The notes: generated from the sequence alone by a model not told the origin. A stretch of DNA of 64,000 nt from Ehretia macrophylla (GCA_037974665.1 CM075782.1:46088351-46152350), one strand, 5' to 3'. Shown: positions 1 to 12,635, numbered from the stretch's first letter. Translations and numbers: made by a program.

Positions 1-3000
1 ATTAAATGGGTTGTCCATATGGGCTTCTTGGATCAAAAGTTCTATTCTTTCAAGTTTTGTGGACTTCTAAAACCTGGCTAAGTTTGTTCTCCCCGACCCG
101 AGAATGATTGTTGGGATCTCTGTGTTTGATCCAAAATTGTTAGTTCAAATTACTAATAACAAACCACATCGTTAATGTATGATGGACTAGTGACCCGAAA
201 ACTATATATATACATGAAGGACTTAGAAAGCATAGTCGAATTTAGAATATTTTCTCAATAGGAGATATAATACAATTTCAGTGAGGATGGCTAATTTTTT
301 AACTAAACATAGATTGATTATTTTAATTTTTTTCTTGAAAAAAATAAAAAACATTTAATTTTTTTTGGGGGCACCCCCCCCCCCACCGGCCCTTGATTAC
401 TTGAAAAAAATAAAAAACATTTAATTTTTTTTTTGGGGCACCCCGCCACCGGCCCTTGATTAGCTCCTCTAGTGCTAGGAAGTTTGCGATTGGGCCTGCA
501 ACAATGATATTTAACATGCTACGAGCCCATAAATAAGTGTTAACCACTAGGGCTAATTGCTAATGGCACTGAATTCTGAATTGCTGATTGAGATCATTAA
601 TTTCATTTTTACATTATTTTAGGTAATAATTCAAACAATTTTCTTTTTTTCTTTTGGCTAACGTGAGAATCTAGCGGTAAAACCCGATTACCAACTATTG
701 TAGAATGAAAGTTCAAAGAATTTACGGTACGTAATTAAATGTGATTTGATTTGATTTTAGATTCTATCTATAGCCATGGGGTAATTTCTTAAATAAGTTA
801 TAAGCCCTTGAATTAAAATTGTGTAGCTCACTTTCTTGAATATGGACTAAATTTGTCACGCCCTGAGCCCTTCATCATTATTAAACTATTTCGCAGATAG
901 TTTCAACGCAATATATATATATCTCTTAATCAAATTCGATACATGAACAAATTTTATACCTACATTTCAACCATTCCACCATTAAATTACCTCTTTAGTG
1001 TCAATAATTATGTATCTAGTCAAAGTCTTCTATGCATTTATTGATTTACACAACAATAACTCCCCGATTATTTAGCTTATACATGTTGAATTCTATTTTT
1101 TTTTCTATATATGAAGAAAAATTCAATTAAAATTACACTATATTAAATTCAACGTAAAATTACGATTACAAATTTTATGGTGAATTGAATTCAACGTGAC
1201 ACACTCGCAAAACCCCTTCCCGATTTTCGTATTAAATTGTTTACAACGCAATAAGAAATTTACAACCCAACATTCAATCAATTTATTGCCCCCATTTGGG
1301 TTACAAACCCACATCAACGAGCCCGGCGGCCGCCTCCTTTTAACCTGATTATTTATCAAGCTGATTGCTGTAGTAAACCTCCGATGTGGGAGAAAAAATG
1401 TGTCAAAATAGAGATTACCAAACTGTTGGGGTTATTTTCTAATTCTAACAAAATATACATAAATATCTTGAGCTTTTGTTTTGCTTGGCTGATTTGTGTT
1501 GAGAAGAAAGAGAAAGAAAGAGAGAAAGCCCTTTGGTTTTGGATTTTTCTTCCATTTTCAAGGAAGATCATGGGTGAATGTGCAATTTTTGGAGTTTAAC
1601 ATCAATTTTTTTTTCTTTTGTTTTTGTTTTTTAATGATTCCATGGCCAAGTAATAACATGATAAATGGATAGTTTTTATAACGGTTTGTGTGGTGTGGTT
1701 GTGAAAGTGGCCTAGGGTCTTGATGCGTATGAAATTTCTTTTGGAGCTTTGACGAGGTAAAGTGAGGAATAATTTTCGCCATGTCCTCTTTTGTTTAATT
1801 CTTCTTTTTCTCTTTTGAAATAATCTGATGAATTATTTTTGGATTTTGAATTCGATATTCTTTAATGCGTCACTTCTGATTGTGTGTGTATCGTGAAGTC
1901 TGATTGCCGCATCGTTTCATGGTCTCCCCAGATTTTGTAACAGAAACCTGACATCCCTTTTGCTTTGGTACAAGCTGAATTTTCTTTTGTTCCTATATTT
2001 CATTTTTGTTGATAATAGCTCTTGTATGTATATCATGAATTTCTTTGGGAAATTATTACTTAGCATAACTTTTTGGGGACTGATAATGTAGTTCGTCTCC
2101 AACTCCTGTTAAATTCACATGATTACTGTTCACAGCTGTTTTGAATTGATTTGAAATATCGTTAGATATTAAATTCAATGTTGTTGTTTTCTTTAAAAAG
2201 TTCCAAGCTTTCAATCTTCCTATGTTGAAAAGTTATTGAAATTCTATCTGTCAAGTTTATTGTTGTTACATCTTATTAATGATGAATGAATTTTATTCTC
2301 GCCTTCCAATTTTTCAGTGATCTCCATAATTGGTTTGTATCGTCCGCTTTAAGACTTTGAATTCAAGTGACTTCTCTCAATGCTTATTTTAGTGTTCTCC
2401 CTATGTGTCAATTTTTCTGATATTCCATTGTCTAACTCCTTGCCAACTTCTTTTTTGAGGTCCTTTCTTATTAAGTCTTCTCTGTTGGCCCTAAGCATTG
2501 TGTAAATTCTCATTTTGTAGTCTATTCTCATAGATCTTCTCAACGATTAGCACCGTGGGTTAAAGTTTATCTTGTGTTTTATATAGGCCTTATACCCTCA
2601 GACTGATATAGGTATTCTTATTAGTGTCTTCAAATTGTATGATTGTCTCTCCTCTCCGTCTACCTTTAGCATGTTTTGAGAGTCTGGATTCTTTGAGTTT
2701 AGTTGAGTTGAGTTTCCTGTGTTTAAAGAATTTCTTAACTTCCTTTCGTGTGCTCTGCCGTCAGTGAACAAGAGACCTCTTTTTAGTGAACATGAAACCT
2801 CTTTTAGTATTCCTCTCCCCTTTTTTAATGTGTAAATAACGTGAGTTGACTCCTGTCTTAAGTGAACTCTTGAGTATAGCTACCTCATTAGACTACTCAG
2901 AAGTGAGTCTATATTTGTTTAGCCTTGTGCTTCATTTCAGTTACCCTGTTTGCTTATTTTCTAAAGATTGATATCCATTTGGCCACTCTGTTCGCGTCTC

Positions 3001-3965
3001 CGTACCATGTGATCGATTCCTTATGTTAACTTTTGGTTATATCCTTTATCCATAAAACTTACTTCACCCTTTATTGCATTTCTATATCCATGTGAATAAG
3101 CTTGTGTTTAGTCATTTTAGTTACGATTACATTCTTATATCCCATATAATTTAGCTTCGTAATTTAGTCTCGCTTCCATTCTGTTTATTGTGTTAAACTC
3201 AGCTTCCTTAGTTCCCATTTAGTCTTCGACTCAATTGAATTTCTATTATTAAGTTCTTGGATGGTCCATTCTTACTATCGAGCTGGACCCTTCTATTAGT
3301 TGAGATAATGGACACAAATAATTTGATTTCTTGTTAAGCCATTTTTCCTTGTCCAAATATACCGTGCCTAGTTAATGAGTTGAGATAATGTACATGTTTA
3401 GGATCAATCAAAAATATTTACCTTTTATGCACGTGGCTTTTAGTACACCATCTTTAAAAAAAAAAAAAAAATCAATCAAAATAAAGATTATCTGTAGTAC
3501 TTTGGTTTTCTCAACTACACACGGTGAGGCTTGACTGACCTGTGTGCTCTACTATAGTTTCAATGTCCTGAGGGATTCAACTGTCCTATGATTTCATTTG
3601 ATGAATTCTGTTTTCTTTGTCAAGTTATATTGGTCACTTGTGTTGTTTGGATGTCAGGTATTTTGTTTTATGTGTGGGGTGCTTTTATTTTTCCTATCCA
3701 TGTCGATTGTTTCAATTGGGTTTCCATTTTTTTTCCCGGTTTTCTAATTATGGATGTGTGCATGTTATGTTTTGAGGTCAGAACATAGTTATTGTTGTTG
3801 TGTAAAGTCAACACTCCGCAAGCTAAATCCCTCTTTGAAGAAAACCAGGAAGTACCAAAACTGCGACATACTTTTTTGTTTAATGGTTATGTCTTCGTTA
3901 TTCACATGATGTACTGTAGTTAATTACATTTATGGCTCATTTTTCATCTGCCATTCTATTTGAAG
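1..3965. other. AT-rich intergenic DNA, no supportable gene
   Basis: Both strands carry only short open frames of about 60-75 codons with no recognisable domain and no convincing splice structure. The DNA is AT-rich with T-runs and pyrimidine-rich stretches. It could hold upstream introns or lost exons of the PRP39-like pseudogene that starts at 3966, but no HAT-repeat coding was recognised here. A short tandem duplication near 334-463 is listed separately. Confidence 0.5.
334..463. repeat. Tandem duplication, about 65-bp unit x2
   Basis: Two adjacent copies of a unit run from a CTTGAAAAAAATAAAAAACA block through a T-run, a G-run/C-run and CACCGGCCCTTGATTA. The copies differ mainly in the length of the homopolymer runs. 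This looks like slippage or a small tandem duplication. Confidence 0.75.
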
Positions 3966-6334
3966 GTTTCTGGCAAAGTGGAAAAAGCGAGGGAAATTCT
4001 TGATCAGGCAGTTGAGAATGTACCATTGTCAAAACCACTTCTGGAGGTACTTTCTGCCTCTCTCTCTCTCTCTTTCTCTCTCACACACACATACTCACAC
4101 ACTCTCTTGTATGATCTATGTTGAAAGTATTATGTGTGTGTTGTTTTGTATTGCTTAGCTTTCCCCTATCTCCCACATTGGAAGAGAGGAGTTCTTGTAC
4201 TTGTATTATTGCCCTATAAATAAGGAAGGGGCTTAGTTTTGCTAATAGAATCAACCTATTCTTATGAAATGACTCTCTATGTCTATATCATTCAATAATC
4301 TAGTAGCCTTTTTCCACTTACGTTGGGCTTTGGGTAAGGTTGTCAGCTTGGTGTATATTCTGCAGGCTCTAATCCATTTAGAATCAATTCAGTCACTCCC
4401 AAAGTAAGTTCACTATTTGGATTCATTGGTGGAGCTAAGTTTAAATTAAAATAAATCTACCCATTTCATCTTTTTTCTTCTGATGCTTGGTCGGACTTGT
4501 TTTGACCTAGGTTTCCTAATCAGGCATTTAGGAAGGGAAGCCACAGATACAGATATACACGTGTCCTCGTCTGAAAACTCTATGGGGGCATTTTGGAATT
4601 TATATTATTATCTTTCTCTATTTGAGTATACTGTTTGTTTGTTTTATTGAAATGTTTATGGTGGCATATTTTTGCAGTTTTTGGATCTTTTTGGAGACGC
4701 ACACCTATAAAGAAGGCTGATGATCGGCATGCTAAGCTCTTCTTATGCCAGTGGAGCTCACCAAAGTCGAAGAAACACCAAGCTGAGGATGATTTGATGT
4801 CAGACAAAACTAAGCTAGCAAAGTCTGTTATTCCTTCATCCGCTTCATCTGTGATAGGTGCTTATCCTAATGCACCAAACCAGTGGACAGCAGGTTATGG
4901 TGTTCAGCCTCAAGCTTAGGCCACAAGTTGCGCAAGCTCAAGGACAGCGGTGAAATCCTGGCTATGCCCAACGGGTACATGATCTTCAAGTTACAGTTCA
5001 TTTGTTGAGACGATTTGTTTTTGGATTGTGTGCTGGTTGTCTATCAGTTATCCGATTCTATACTTCACCTATTATGCGCAGGCATGGGTATAGACATGAA
5101 CTGTATTATAAAAAGAAAGCCTTTGAGCAGCTTCCCGAGGTAAGGGTCTGAAGAAGGATTATTTTTCTTTGTTCCGAGTATTCTTCAACTCATGACCTTG
5201 TTTAGCACTAGGCAGAAGTATTATAGTTTATGACGTGGTAAAACCCGGCACCTCTGAAGACCTCTTGACATGTCTCATGTTTCTAAGCTGCTTCTCTTTA
5301 TGTATAAGGTCAAGTATGGTAAATTTGGTCATTAACTTTGCTATTGTATGACACAATGCCACATCATAATGAATCAGTTAGGGAGAAAAAGTGGAGATAC
5401 AATCCCACTAGTACAAGTTGAATTGGTCTTTTGGCTGTTCGTAACCTGGCTGCACTTTGTAGATTTATTTATGAAGTTGTGGTACTACTCGTGTTTGCAG
5501 AAGTATGCAGAGATGTTTTATGTACTTTCCTAATGTGATTATTTCCTTTTGGAACTTCTTTAGGCTGCGTATGGTGCATACAGTAGTTATGGAAGCAACT
5601 ATACCCAGCCTCAGGTACCAGCCTCCGTGCCTCAGAGTGCTGCTTATGCTGTTTATCCTCGGACCTATCCAGCCCAGGTAACTTATGATCTATCGAATAT
5701 CCATTTGTCTCGTTCTAGTTTGGATACATTTGCTGTGGGATAAATGCTTGCGGAGAATTTTATTTTTATTTTTTTGTGTTGGTCATCCATAGATAAATTG
5801 CATGATATCCAACTATGTTAAGATATATTTGATGTGTATTCACTTGTTTTTGGCCATATTCCTGAACTTTCCTATATGAACAAATTGTTGGTCCTATCAA
5901 GTGATAGAAGAGGGAAATATTAAAGACTTCCGAGTCATTGCAACTTCCTATGTACGTATGTTAAGTCATTTTGAGCATATTTCTTTGTTGTTGCATTCCT
6001 CGATAAACAAGGTTGCGTCTTGTCTAGTCTAGAGGTGACTTTTTGAGATAGAAAGTGTTTTTGAAATAGTGTTCTTGTTCTGTTTCGCCATCTTTGGTTC
6101 TGAGTGTGTCTTCAGGTGTGAGCGTGTGATCTAAAACCAAACCAAGCTTTACTTCACCAAGTGGTATCGGGTATATGGATTTGTTCATCTTGACGTATTA
6201 AATCTTGTTTCATCATATTATCAACAGGCTCTTGCCCAGCAAAGTTACACACCCGCAGCTTCAGCAGCAACGCTGACTCCAGCACAGCCAGCTGCGGCTG
6301 TTGCCCTTCAACATATTATGGTAGTTACTATTAA
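3966..6334 (+). pseudogene. PRP39: PRP39-like pre-mRNA-processing factor, 3' part, broken
   Basis: Spliced remnant of a plant PRP39 (U1 snRNP-associated HAT-repeat splicing factor). Exon-like blocks with AG/GT borders lie at 3966-4046 (HAT helix VSGKVEKAREILDQAVENV), 4366-4404 (ALIHLESIQSLPK), 4678-4974 (FLDLFGD..., then KKADDRHAKLF and the Ala/Gln/Tyr-rich tail), 5564-5677 ([10 protein letters not shown]... to YPAQ) and 6228-6334, ending in TYYGSYY and TAA. Introns are retained, so it arose by DNA duplication or decay in place, not by retroposition. Lesions seen: a one-base loss near 4710, an extra base giving TAG at 4917, a TGA near 4952, a one-base loss near 6310, and no recognisable exon for the EREELSLIYIE-type segment expected between the second and third blocks. 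The N-terminal HAT repeats are absent. Family identity is confident from the characteristic C-terminal tail; loss of function is inferred from the lesions. Confidence 0.8.
4061..4107. repeat. (CT)n/(CA)n microsatellite
   Basis: A CT-dinucleotide run passes into CA-rich repeats just downstream of the first recognised PRP39-like exon, inside the intron. A similar CA/CG dinucleotide patch lies near 6620-6652. Confidence 0.8.
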
Positions 6335-7699
6335 GCTTGTCAGATCATTCATGATCAATTTTGCCGCATGTTGCTATGACTCGAGCTGTACCAACGAGTT
6401 CTTTTCACTGCTGTGACGAATTTGACAAGCCATCAGGATTGTCAGTGTACTTTTTTTTTTTTTTGAAAAATGATTGTCAGTGTAGCAATATGTGATTTTG
6501 TTCGCAAGCATATCGAAGTACATGCTACATTTGTCTGCTCTCCTCTCTCTCCTCCCTCAATTCTGGTCATTTTATTTTGCAAAATATCTTTAGAGTATGT
6601 GGGATTACGCGAGCTCTTCCACACACGCACACACCCACGCGCGCGCACACTCATGTATTCCTTTTCCATGCCAAACATATTCTATTCGGTTAACTTCTTC
6701 ACGTTCATCTTTGCCGACCAGGAAAGGCCGGACCTATGTATTTGGTTGTTCAACTTCTCTAGATTTTAGTACACAAATCTAATTTTGAAGATGATGCATG
6801 ATTCAATGCTACTTTGGTCAGCCTATCTGATTTAGGGAATTTTTTTAAAAAAACATTCGTCATTTTTATGTGGGGTTCACACGCTAGACAATCGGACAAC
6901 CTAGTAGACGTTTTTTAGATGGACGCTGATTGAGATTTTGAAACTTTCAAATATACTATAACTGCCTCCATTTGTATCAATCTGTGGTAGATTATTGTCT
7001 TTTCCGTGGAGAAGGAAGATGATTGTAAAAGATGGTGTTGTGTCATTTGCTTACACAGAATTTTGTTTGCAAAGGATAACGACAGAAATTGCTCCATTTT
7101 AATGGGTTAACGTAGTGGTGGAGCAATCCGAGCGTAAGTAGAAGATTTGTTTACATTTCAGGTTCAAATAAGTCAGGAAGTTAATATCTTTAGGGGCAAG
7201 TTTTGATAAATTTTGTCCCTAATTAACCTAGTATATGCCTTCTCCGGATGGAGTCAAGAGTACTAGGTGTGGCATGACTTTTCAAGGGGAGTTTCATGTC
7301 GTAAGAAAACAAGAAGAAATTGTTCTGTCTCTAAGCTAGAAGCCTGCCCAAATTTTACATGAGACAATTACTGCTACTATGTTGGACAGAAATTATCTAT
7401 TTCATTGATCTTAAGGCGTTCATATCTCTAATAGCTCTATTCCAAATTGAATATACAAAATTTGATGTTTATTTTGATAAAATAGACATTTTAAGTCATA
7501 TTTCAATTGACTTAGATGATATGTAAAACTATAAATATTTCATAAATTTATCTTTTCTCTTGGTCATTTATATACTTTTCATCGACATTCTAAAGTATAC
7601 ACAAATAAGATCATATGCCATTGACATGTATGAAACAATATGCTCGAAGAGCTAATCTTTTCCAATGCTAGTGATTGCCTTAAATTTAGTTTCAGTATT
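6335..7699. other. Intergenic, nothing recognised
   Basis: This stretch lies between the PRP39-like remnant and the LTR of Tat element 1. It holds a T-run near 6443, the CA/CG dinucleotide patch near 6620-6652, and only short unrelated open frames. No gene, RNA or element end was recognised. Confidence 0.5.
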
Positions 7700-8176
7700 T
7701 GTCGAGGTCGGAATCTTGACGTTGAGGTTGGGAGCTACTCTGGCCGAGCTGGACTTTTCAGGTTGGCCTGCGAGTTGAACTTTTCTGGTCGGCTACCTGA
7801 CATGCACAAGGAAAATGAAGGAAAAGGCGGGGTGATGACATGAATTTTCCCCTCGGGCGTGCGAATGATTAGTATGTCCGAGCTGGAAAGGTAGTTGAGA
7901 GCATTTAATGACGAGTTACCTCTGAAATGAAGGGCAAGAGTTCTATTTATACTAAATTCGGACCTGACAGCATTTAATGCGGTGCAGCTTTATGTCCCAT
8001 CAAGACTTTATGTCCCATCAGGGCAGCTGGCACTGAGGTCGGGGTTTTTCAGGGTCGGGGTAAAGTTGGATCAGCATCCAGGTTGGGCATTTAGCTGAAT
8101 ATGTTTGGCTTGGCTCGGATTAGCCCGCCTCAGCTCGGCGGGGGCATCTTACTTCAGCTCGGGATCCCCATTGTCA
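7700..8176 (-). repeat. 3' LTR of Tat element 1
   Basis: This 477-bp copy matches 22969-23446 along its whole length, with TG...CA ends. On the minus strand the purine tract AGGGGAGGGAT sits directly before it at about 8177-8190. A minus-strand TATAAATA box lies at 7944-7951, which is the likely LTR promoter. Confidence 0.9.
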
Positions 8177-8369
8177 ATCCCTCCCCTAAGTCGAGACCGA
8201 GAGGGTGAGATCTAGATTTGAGAGTTTTTCCCGAGCTGGAGGTGCCCGACCCCGGCAGAGTGGGGATAGCCACGTTAGCGACGCATACCCTTCAGATGGC
8301 TGACACGTCACTTGGCAGTTATGACGAGACGCGACGTTTGAGATTCCCAAGGCGGTTACAGGAGTTGCC

Positions 8370-8377
8370 TATAAATA
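8370..8377 (+). promoter_or_regulatory. TATA box upstream of the antisense gene
   Basis: TATAAATA in the context GCCTATAAATAGGGCC lies on the plus strand, about 280 bases before the first ATG of the antisense gene at 8658. It is on the opposite strand to the LTR promoter, so the antisense gene may have its own Pol II promoter. A GT...AG pair at 8571-8623 could be a leader intron, but 53 bp is short for a plant. Inferred from sequence only. Confidence 0.5.
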
Positions 8378-8657
8378 GGGCCTTGGCATCCGAGATTCAT
8401 TTCACACTTTGCATACAAAGTTTAGAGCTTTTAGGTCAGATACCGGAGTGGTCGGACATTTTTAGCTCAGAAAATATCTTCTCGGGATATTCAGCTCGGA
8501 ATCTATCAACTCGGAGCCAATTAGGTCGGAGCCAATTAGATCGGGTCATCTTCGACAACTAGAGCAGTAGGTACATCCCGACTTTCTTTAGTTATTCCTG
8601 CACATACTTTAATTTGTAAACAGGATTGGGAGGTCGGAGTCGGAAGATTCCCAAGCG

Positions 8658-10922
8658 ATGGAGGTGAGGTTCTATGGAGGGGATGAGAATTCGTCGAGCT
8701 CGGAGTCGACTTCAGATAGGGGGCACGGTGGTGACATCAAAGATGCATCTCAAGAATCATCTCGGCAATCTGGGCTCAGGGAGAGTGATGATAATTGCCA
8801 AGTGATCAAGGTCAGGCGAGTGCAAGAAGAAACCGAGGCGGATCCTTTAGCCGACCTGGGTGACTTGGGAGATAGGGAGGATGATGAGCCACTGAACCAG
8901 TTGGAGGGAGTTGAGATACCTCAGGAGTACCTAGCTGGATTCTCCGTGTCGGAGCCGATTGAAGCGGTCTCGGTTAGGGCGGTCCAACCTCGGAGCTCAG
9001 CTACAGCCAGCGGCTCGTCGGCTCGGGGAAAGAGGATAGAGCAGTTGTTCGCCTGCTATAGGCACGAGTGCCACTCTACCGTCCAGATGGCTAACGCTAG
9101 GCTAAGGGACTGGTCGGTGGACCAACACCACAAGCTGAAGGTGCCAGGTCGGACCGAGCCTGCCTGCTATCCTCTACCCGACCATTTCACCATCTACGAC
9201 CTCGCATTCGATGTCGTCCAACTTCCACTTCCCGACTTCATCGCCAATATTTTGAATTATTTTGAGCTTAGCTCGGGTCAGATGTCACTTAACGGCTGGG
9301 CCGTGATGGTGGCGTTTTATGTGTTCTGCCTTGAGAGGAAGATAGAGCCGACCCTGCATCGGTTCAGGCAGTTTTTTGTCTGCAAGTCCAACCCGAAGCA
9401 GCCAGGGTGGTTCCACTTCATAGCTCGGGTCGGTAACGCCATATTCACCAAGTGGCATTCCTCCAACAAGGGCTGGCACAACGACTACTATTGGGTCGAG
9501 CTGGCCGTGAACCCAGGGTTCAAAGTGGATTGAAATCTTTCCTTGAAAAAGACTGTGAATGACGACCCCAAGCTCTCAGTAAAGGAACTGGCCGAGGTCA
9601 GGGTGTTGAGACCCGAGCTGGGTATGTTGATCGATATCGATAGTGTCCTCAGGTGGGACAGGATCTGGAGATCCAAGTTGTTCGGGAGAGAACCCGACCT
9701 GAGGAGGGAGCACCCTCACCTTTTTCCCGATCCCAAAGAGAATGCGAAGTCCGGCTCAAAAGAGGGTCAGTTCGCAGGATCAATGCCCGACCTCCCCGTC
9801 TCTTTGTCTACCGTCATTCCATTCAGTTTGGTCCGGGTTGTTTCTCACCTCTCTCCCTTGCTTTTTGCAGATATGGCAGATACGAGGAAGCTCGCGTATG
9901 CCCAGATGAAGAGAAAAAATGAGGCCAGCGGCGAGGTTTCTGCTCGGTCCCTCAAGAGTAGAGGCAGCGGCCCGAGGTCTCTTCCAAGGGACGTCGGCGT
10001 CTCCCCAAACCAAAAGATCAAGCTTGAGCGTGGCGATCCCTGAGCGCTCAGTATCCCGCCCTGATAATAGGAAACGGTCTCGGCCCGAGTACTCTGGGAA
10101 AGGCAAGGCCGCGGAGGTGAGCCCTCTCAACAGGGATTTTGTGGAGGCAGTTAAAGTGGCCCGCGATCCCAAGCTGGCTTCGGTCCCGGCGGAGCAGCTT
10201 TCGCTCGACCTGAGGACGGTCATAGTCACGGTAAGGCATACCTAATTGTGTTAATGTGGCTAAGTTTTTTGGCTCGGCTGATTGTTTTGTCATCTTTTGT
10301 GCAGGCCAAGTCCCACATCCTTACGGCACCTAGCTTGCTCGCCTGAGCCCAGGCTCACTGCGTCGAGCTTGAGCAATGATTCATCAACTCCCGAGCTGAG
10401 ATGGAGGCCCTGAGGGAGGATGCTTCCCAGAGGCAAAAAACGAATGCAACGGAGATCGTCCGCTTGAAGAAGGAGCTCGAGGTAGAGAAGTCCCAGCGTA
10501 AGGCTGCGGCCATGGATGTCGAGCGCATCAAGAAAGACAAGCGCGAAGCCGAGGCGAAGCTTAAGGACCTCTTGGATCGGGTCAGCCCGCGAGGGGAGAA
10601 GGCAGTGGAAGCCTTTAAGTCCAACCAAAAGGCTGTGGACTGGTTAGCCACGGAGGGCGGGGTGATGGCCCGTTACGCCGAGTTGGAATACTACTTCCGA
10701 GGCCAAGTCGCAGCTCGAGAGAGAATGAAGACCTTCTTCCCTGCCACCAAGAATGATTACATCGAGATCTTGGAGGCTTCGCCCCAGGAGTTCTGGGAGA
10801 TTCCTGAGCTACCGACCGACCTGACGTCCCAAGCCAAGGAGGTGATGGAATTTGTCCAAAAAGGCATAGACCAGGTCGGGGATGAAGCCGACGCCACCAC
10901 CTTCACCGCCGCTCCTAAGTAA
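8658..10922 (+). pseudogene. Antisense gene (aORF) of Tat element 1
   Basis: Plus-strand gene opposite in direction to gag-pol. The first ATG is at 8658 and 291 codons stay open to 9533. The N-terminal part (from about residue 120, including LPDFIANILNYFELS and FYVFCLERKIEPTLHRFR) resembles the putative gypsy-type transposase / plant-mobile families (Transposase_28). A stop at 9531-9533 is followed by same-gene sequence to about 9765. Probable introns are 9766-9870 (GTCAGT...TTGCAG) and 10231-10304 (GTAAGG...GTGCAG). The second exon starts MADTRKLAYAQMKRKNEASG. The last exon is a Lys/Glu-rich coiled coil followed by a conserved block ending PQEFWEIPEL and the stop at 10920. Frameshifts and stops in exons 2 and 3 make this copy non-functional. 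Copies in elements 2 and 3 support the gene model. Its role is unknown; antisense ORFs at this position are known in Tat elements. Confidence 0.75.
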
Positions 10923-11461
10923 ACTTTGTAATCGCCCAGGTTGGGCTTTTGTAATTTTTGCCCAGGTTGGGCTCCTTGTAACTTTGCATTTTCAAGTTAA
11001 TGAAATGATTGTTTTGCATTTTATTTGAGTTTGTACGAATGTACTTTTCTATTCGCAAATTTCTTAAGTAAGTGGGGTCGGACCAATATAATGGGTCTTT
11101 CAAACTTAATTTAAATATAAAGAACCGAGCTAGACGCGGTTAATGAATTATCATCCTAATCCGAGCTAGTTAACTGGGCAACTATATAATTGTCGTCGAC
11201 CTGGACTCGTCAATCCGATTTAAAATTGGTCAAACTAATGTTAACAAACGCTGAGTTCGAGTTTAGAACCAAACTAACGTCCCGACCTGAAGCCGGATTG
11301 GACCGAGTTGGAAATTAATCCGAACTGGAAAATCTAATCAAATTATTATTGATTATACCCGAGCTGGAACCTAGTCCAAGCTGGTTTACTTGAATCATTA
11401 GCTCGTAATTAAACGTGGCCACCGCATTAATCCGAGTCGGGAGTAGTACACAAAATATCTC
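10923..11461. other. Non-coding spacer between antisense gene and integrase, element 1
   Basis: This holds a short tandem repeat (GCCCAGGTTGGGCT twice, 10935-10972) just after the antisense-gene stop. A stretch related to 38520-39020 and 51880-52400 of the other copies follows. The CTCGGGGCC motif array seen in those copies is missing here, apparently through deletion near 11450. The spacer probably contains the 3' ends of both convergent transcription units. Confidence 0.55.
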
Positions 11462-12635
11462 TTCAGGTGCTCTGCGTGCCATGCATTCTTCAATGGTTTT
11501 CTGTGCTTGTCGCGGAGGTAGAAGGTCCTAGGTCAGACTTCTTTCTCGACTTCGTACGGTCCCTCCCAGGTCAGGGAGAGTTTGTTGCTCGAGTGCGGCA
11601 AAAAGATAGCCTTTTTGAGGACGAGGTCGCCAACCTTAATAGGCTTAGGCTTTACCTGCTTGGCGAAGGCTCTTTGCATAGAAACTTTGCTAGCTAGCAA
11701 CCTGATTTGAGCTTTAGCTCGGAGCTCTTCGGCTAGGTTGAGCTCTTCACGGATCAGTGCTCCATTTTTTTTTGGATCATGGTGGAGGGTTCTACTGGTC
11801 GGAGACTCGATCTCCACCGGCAGCACCGCTTGAGTACCGAAGGTCAACTCGAAGGGCGATTCTCCCGTTGCCTAGTTGATGGTGGTCCGCTGAGCCCACA
11901 GCACCTCGGGAAGAATCGATGCCCACTGGCCATCTCCTTCCTCCAGCTTGGTTTTCAAGCCCTGCAAAATGATTTGGTCAGTCCTTTCAACTTGGCCATT
12001 ACTTTGAGGGTGAGCAATAGATGAGAATCTGAGGTCGATCCCAATCTCAGCACATTTGTCTCGAAAGTATGCACTGTTGAATTGCTTGCCGTAGTCAGTA
12101 ACGATGACCTTTGGCACACCAAATCAGCAAATGATGTTTTTCCACACAAAATCCCAAGCTGCCTTTTCTGTTATTCTAGCAACACCTTCAGCTTCAGGCC
12201 ATTTGGTGAAGTAGTCTACTGCTACGAATGCGTACTTCTTTTGGCCAACACTAGTTGGCAATGGGCCGATGATATCTAGACCCCACTGATAGAATGGCCA
12301 AGGGCTTATCATCACCGTGAGGTCTACCGCTGGCTTCCTCTGTACGTTTGCGAACCTTTGGCAGGTGTCGCACTTTTTTACATACTCTTTGGTATCTTGT
12401 TCTAAGGTTGGCCAGAAATAGTCTTGCCTTAATGTCTTTCGAGCCAGAGCTTTGCCTCCCAAGTGGTTTCTACATACCTCTTCATGGATCTCCCGGAGTA
12501 CATAGTTTCCCTCCTCAGGTCCAACACATTTCAAGAGAGGCCAAGTGTAGGCTCTCTTGTAGAGTTGCTCAGCAATTATGACAAACCTTGAGGCCTGTTT
12601 CGTGAGTTTTCGAGCAATTTTTTCATTCTCTGGGG
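11462..12635 (-). pseudogene. Integrase region, Tat element 1
   Basis: Integrase part of pol, read on the minus strand. It has the HHCC zinc-binding domain (NHLGGKALARKTL...CDTCQRF), then the catalytic core with Asp in VAVDYFTKWPEAEG, Asp in VIVTDYGKQF and Glu in SNGQVERTDQ, then the C-terminal domain (KPIKVGDLVL...LTWEGPYEV). Several stops interrupt it, for example within KNIIC*FGVPK near 12126 and TTIN*ATGESPF near 11870. It would insert cDNA if intact. Class certain; inactive copy. Confidence 0.85.

Noticed and set aside
5078..5140. Possible PRP39 exon reading YRHELYYKKKAFEQLPE between AG and GTAAGG
   Set aside because: The splice borders look good, but the peptide does not fit the known PRP39 tail between the flanking exons and I could not place it in another family.
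7640..7843. 67-codon plus-strand frame at the left edge of element 1
   Set aside because: It crosses the LTR boundary and is antisense to the element. No homologue in the second LTR beyond LTR identity.
9780..10229. 149-codon minus-strand frame opposite the antisense gene
   Set aside because: Composition shadow of the GC-rich exons on the plus strand. It is not conserved as a frame in elements 2 and 3.
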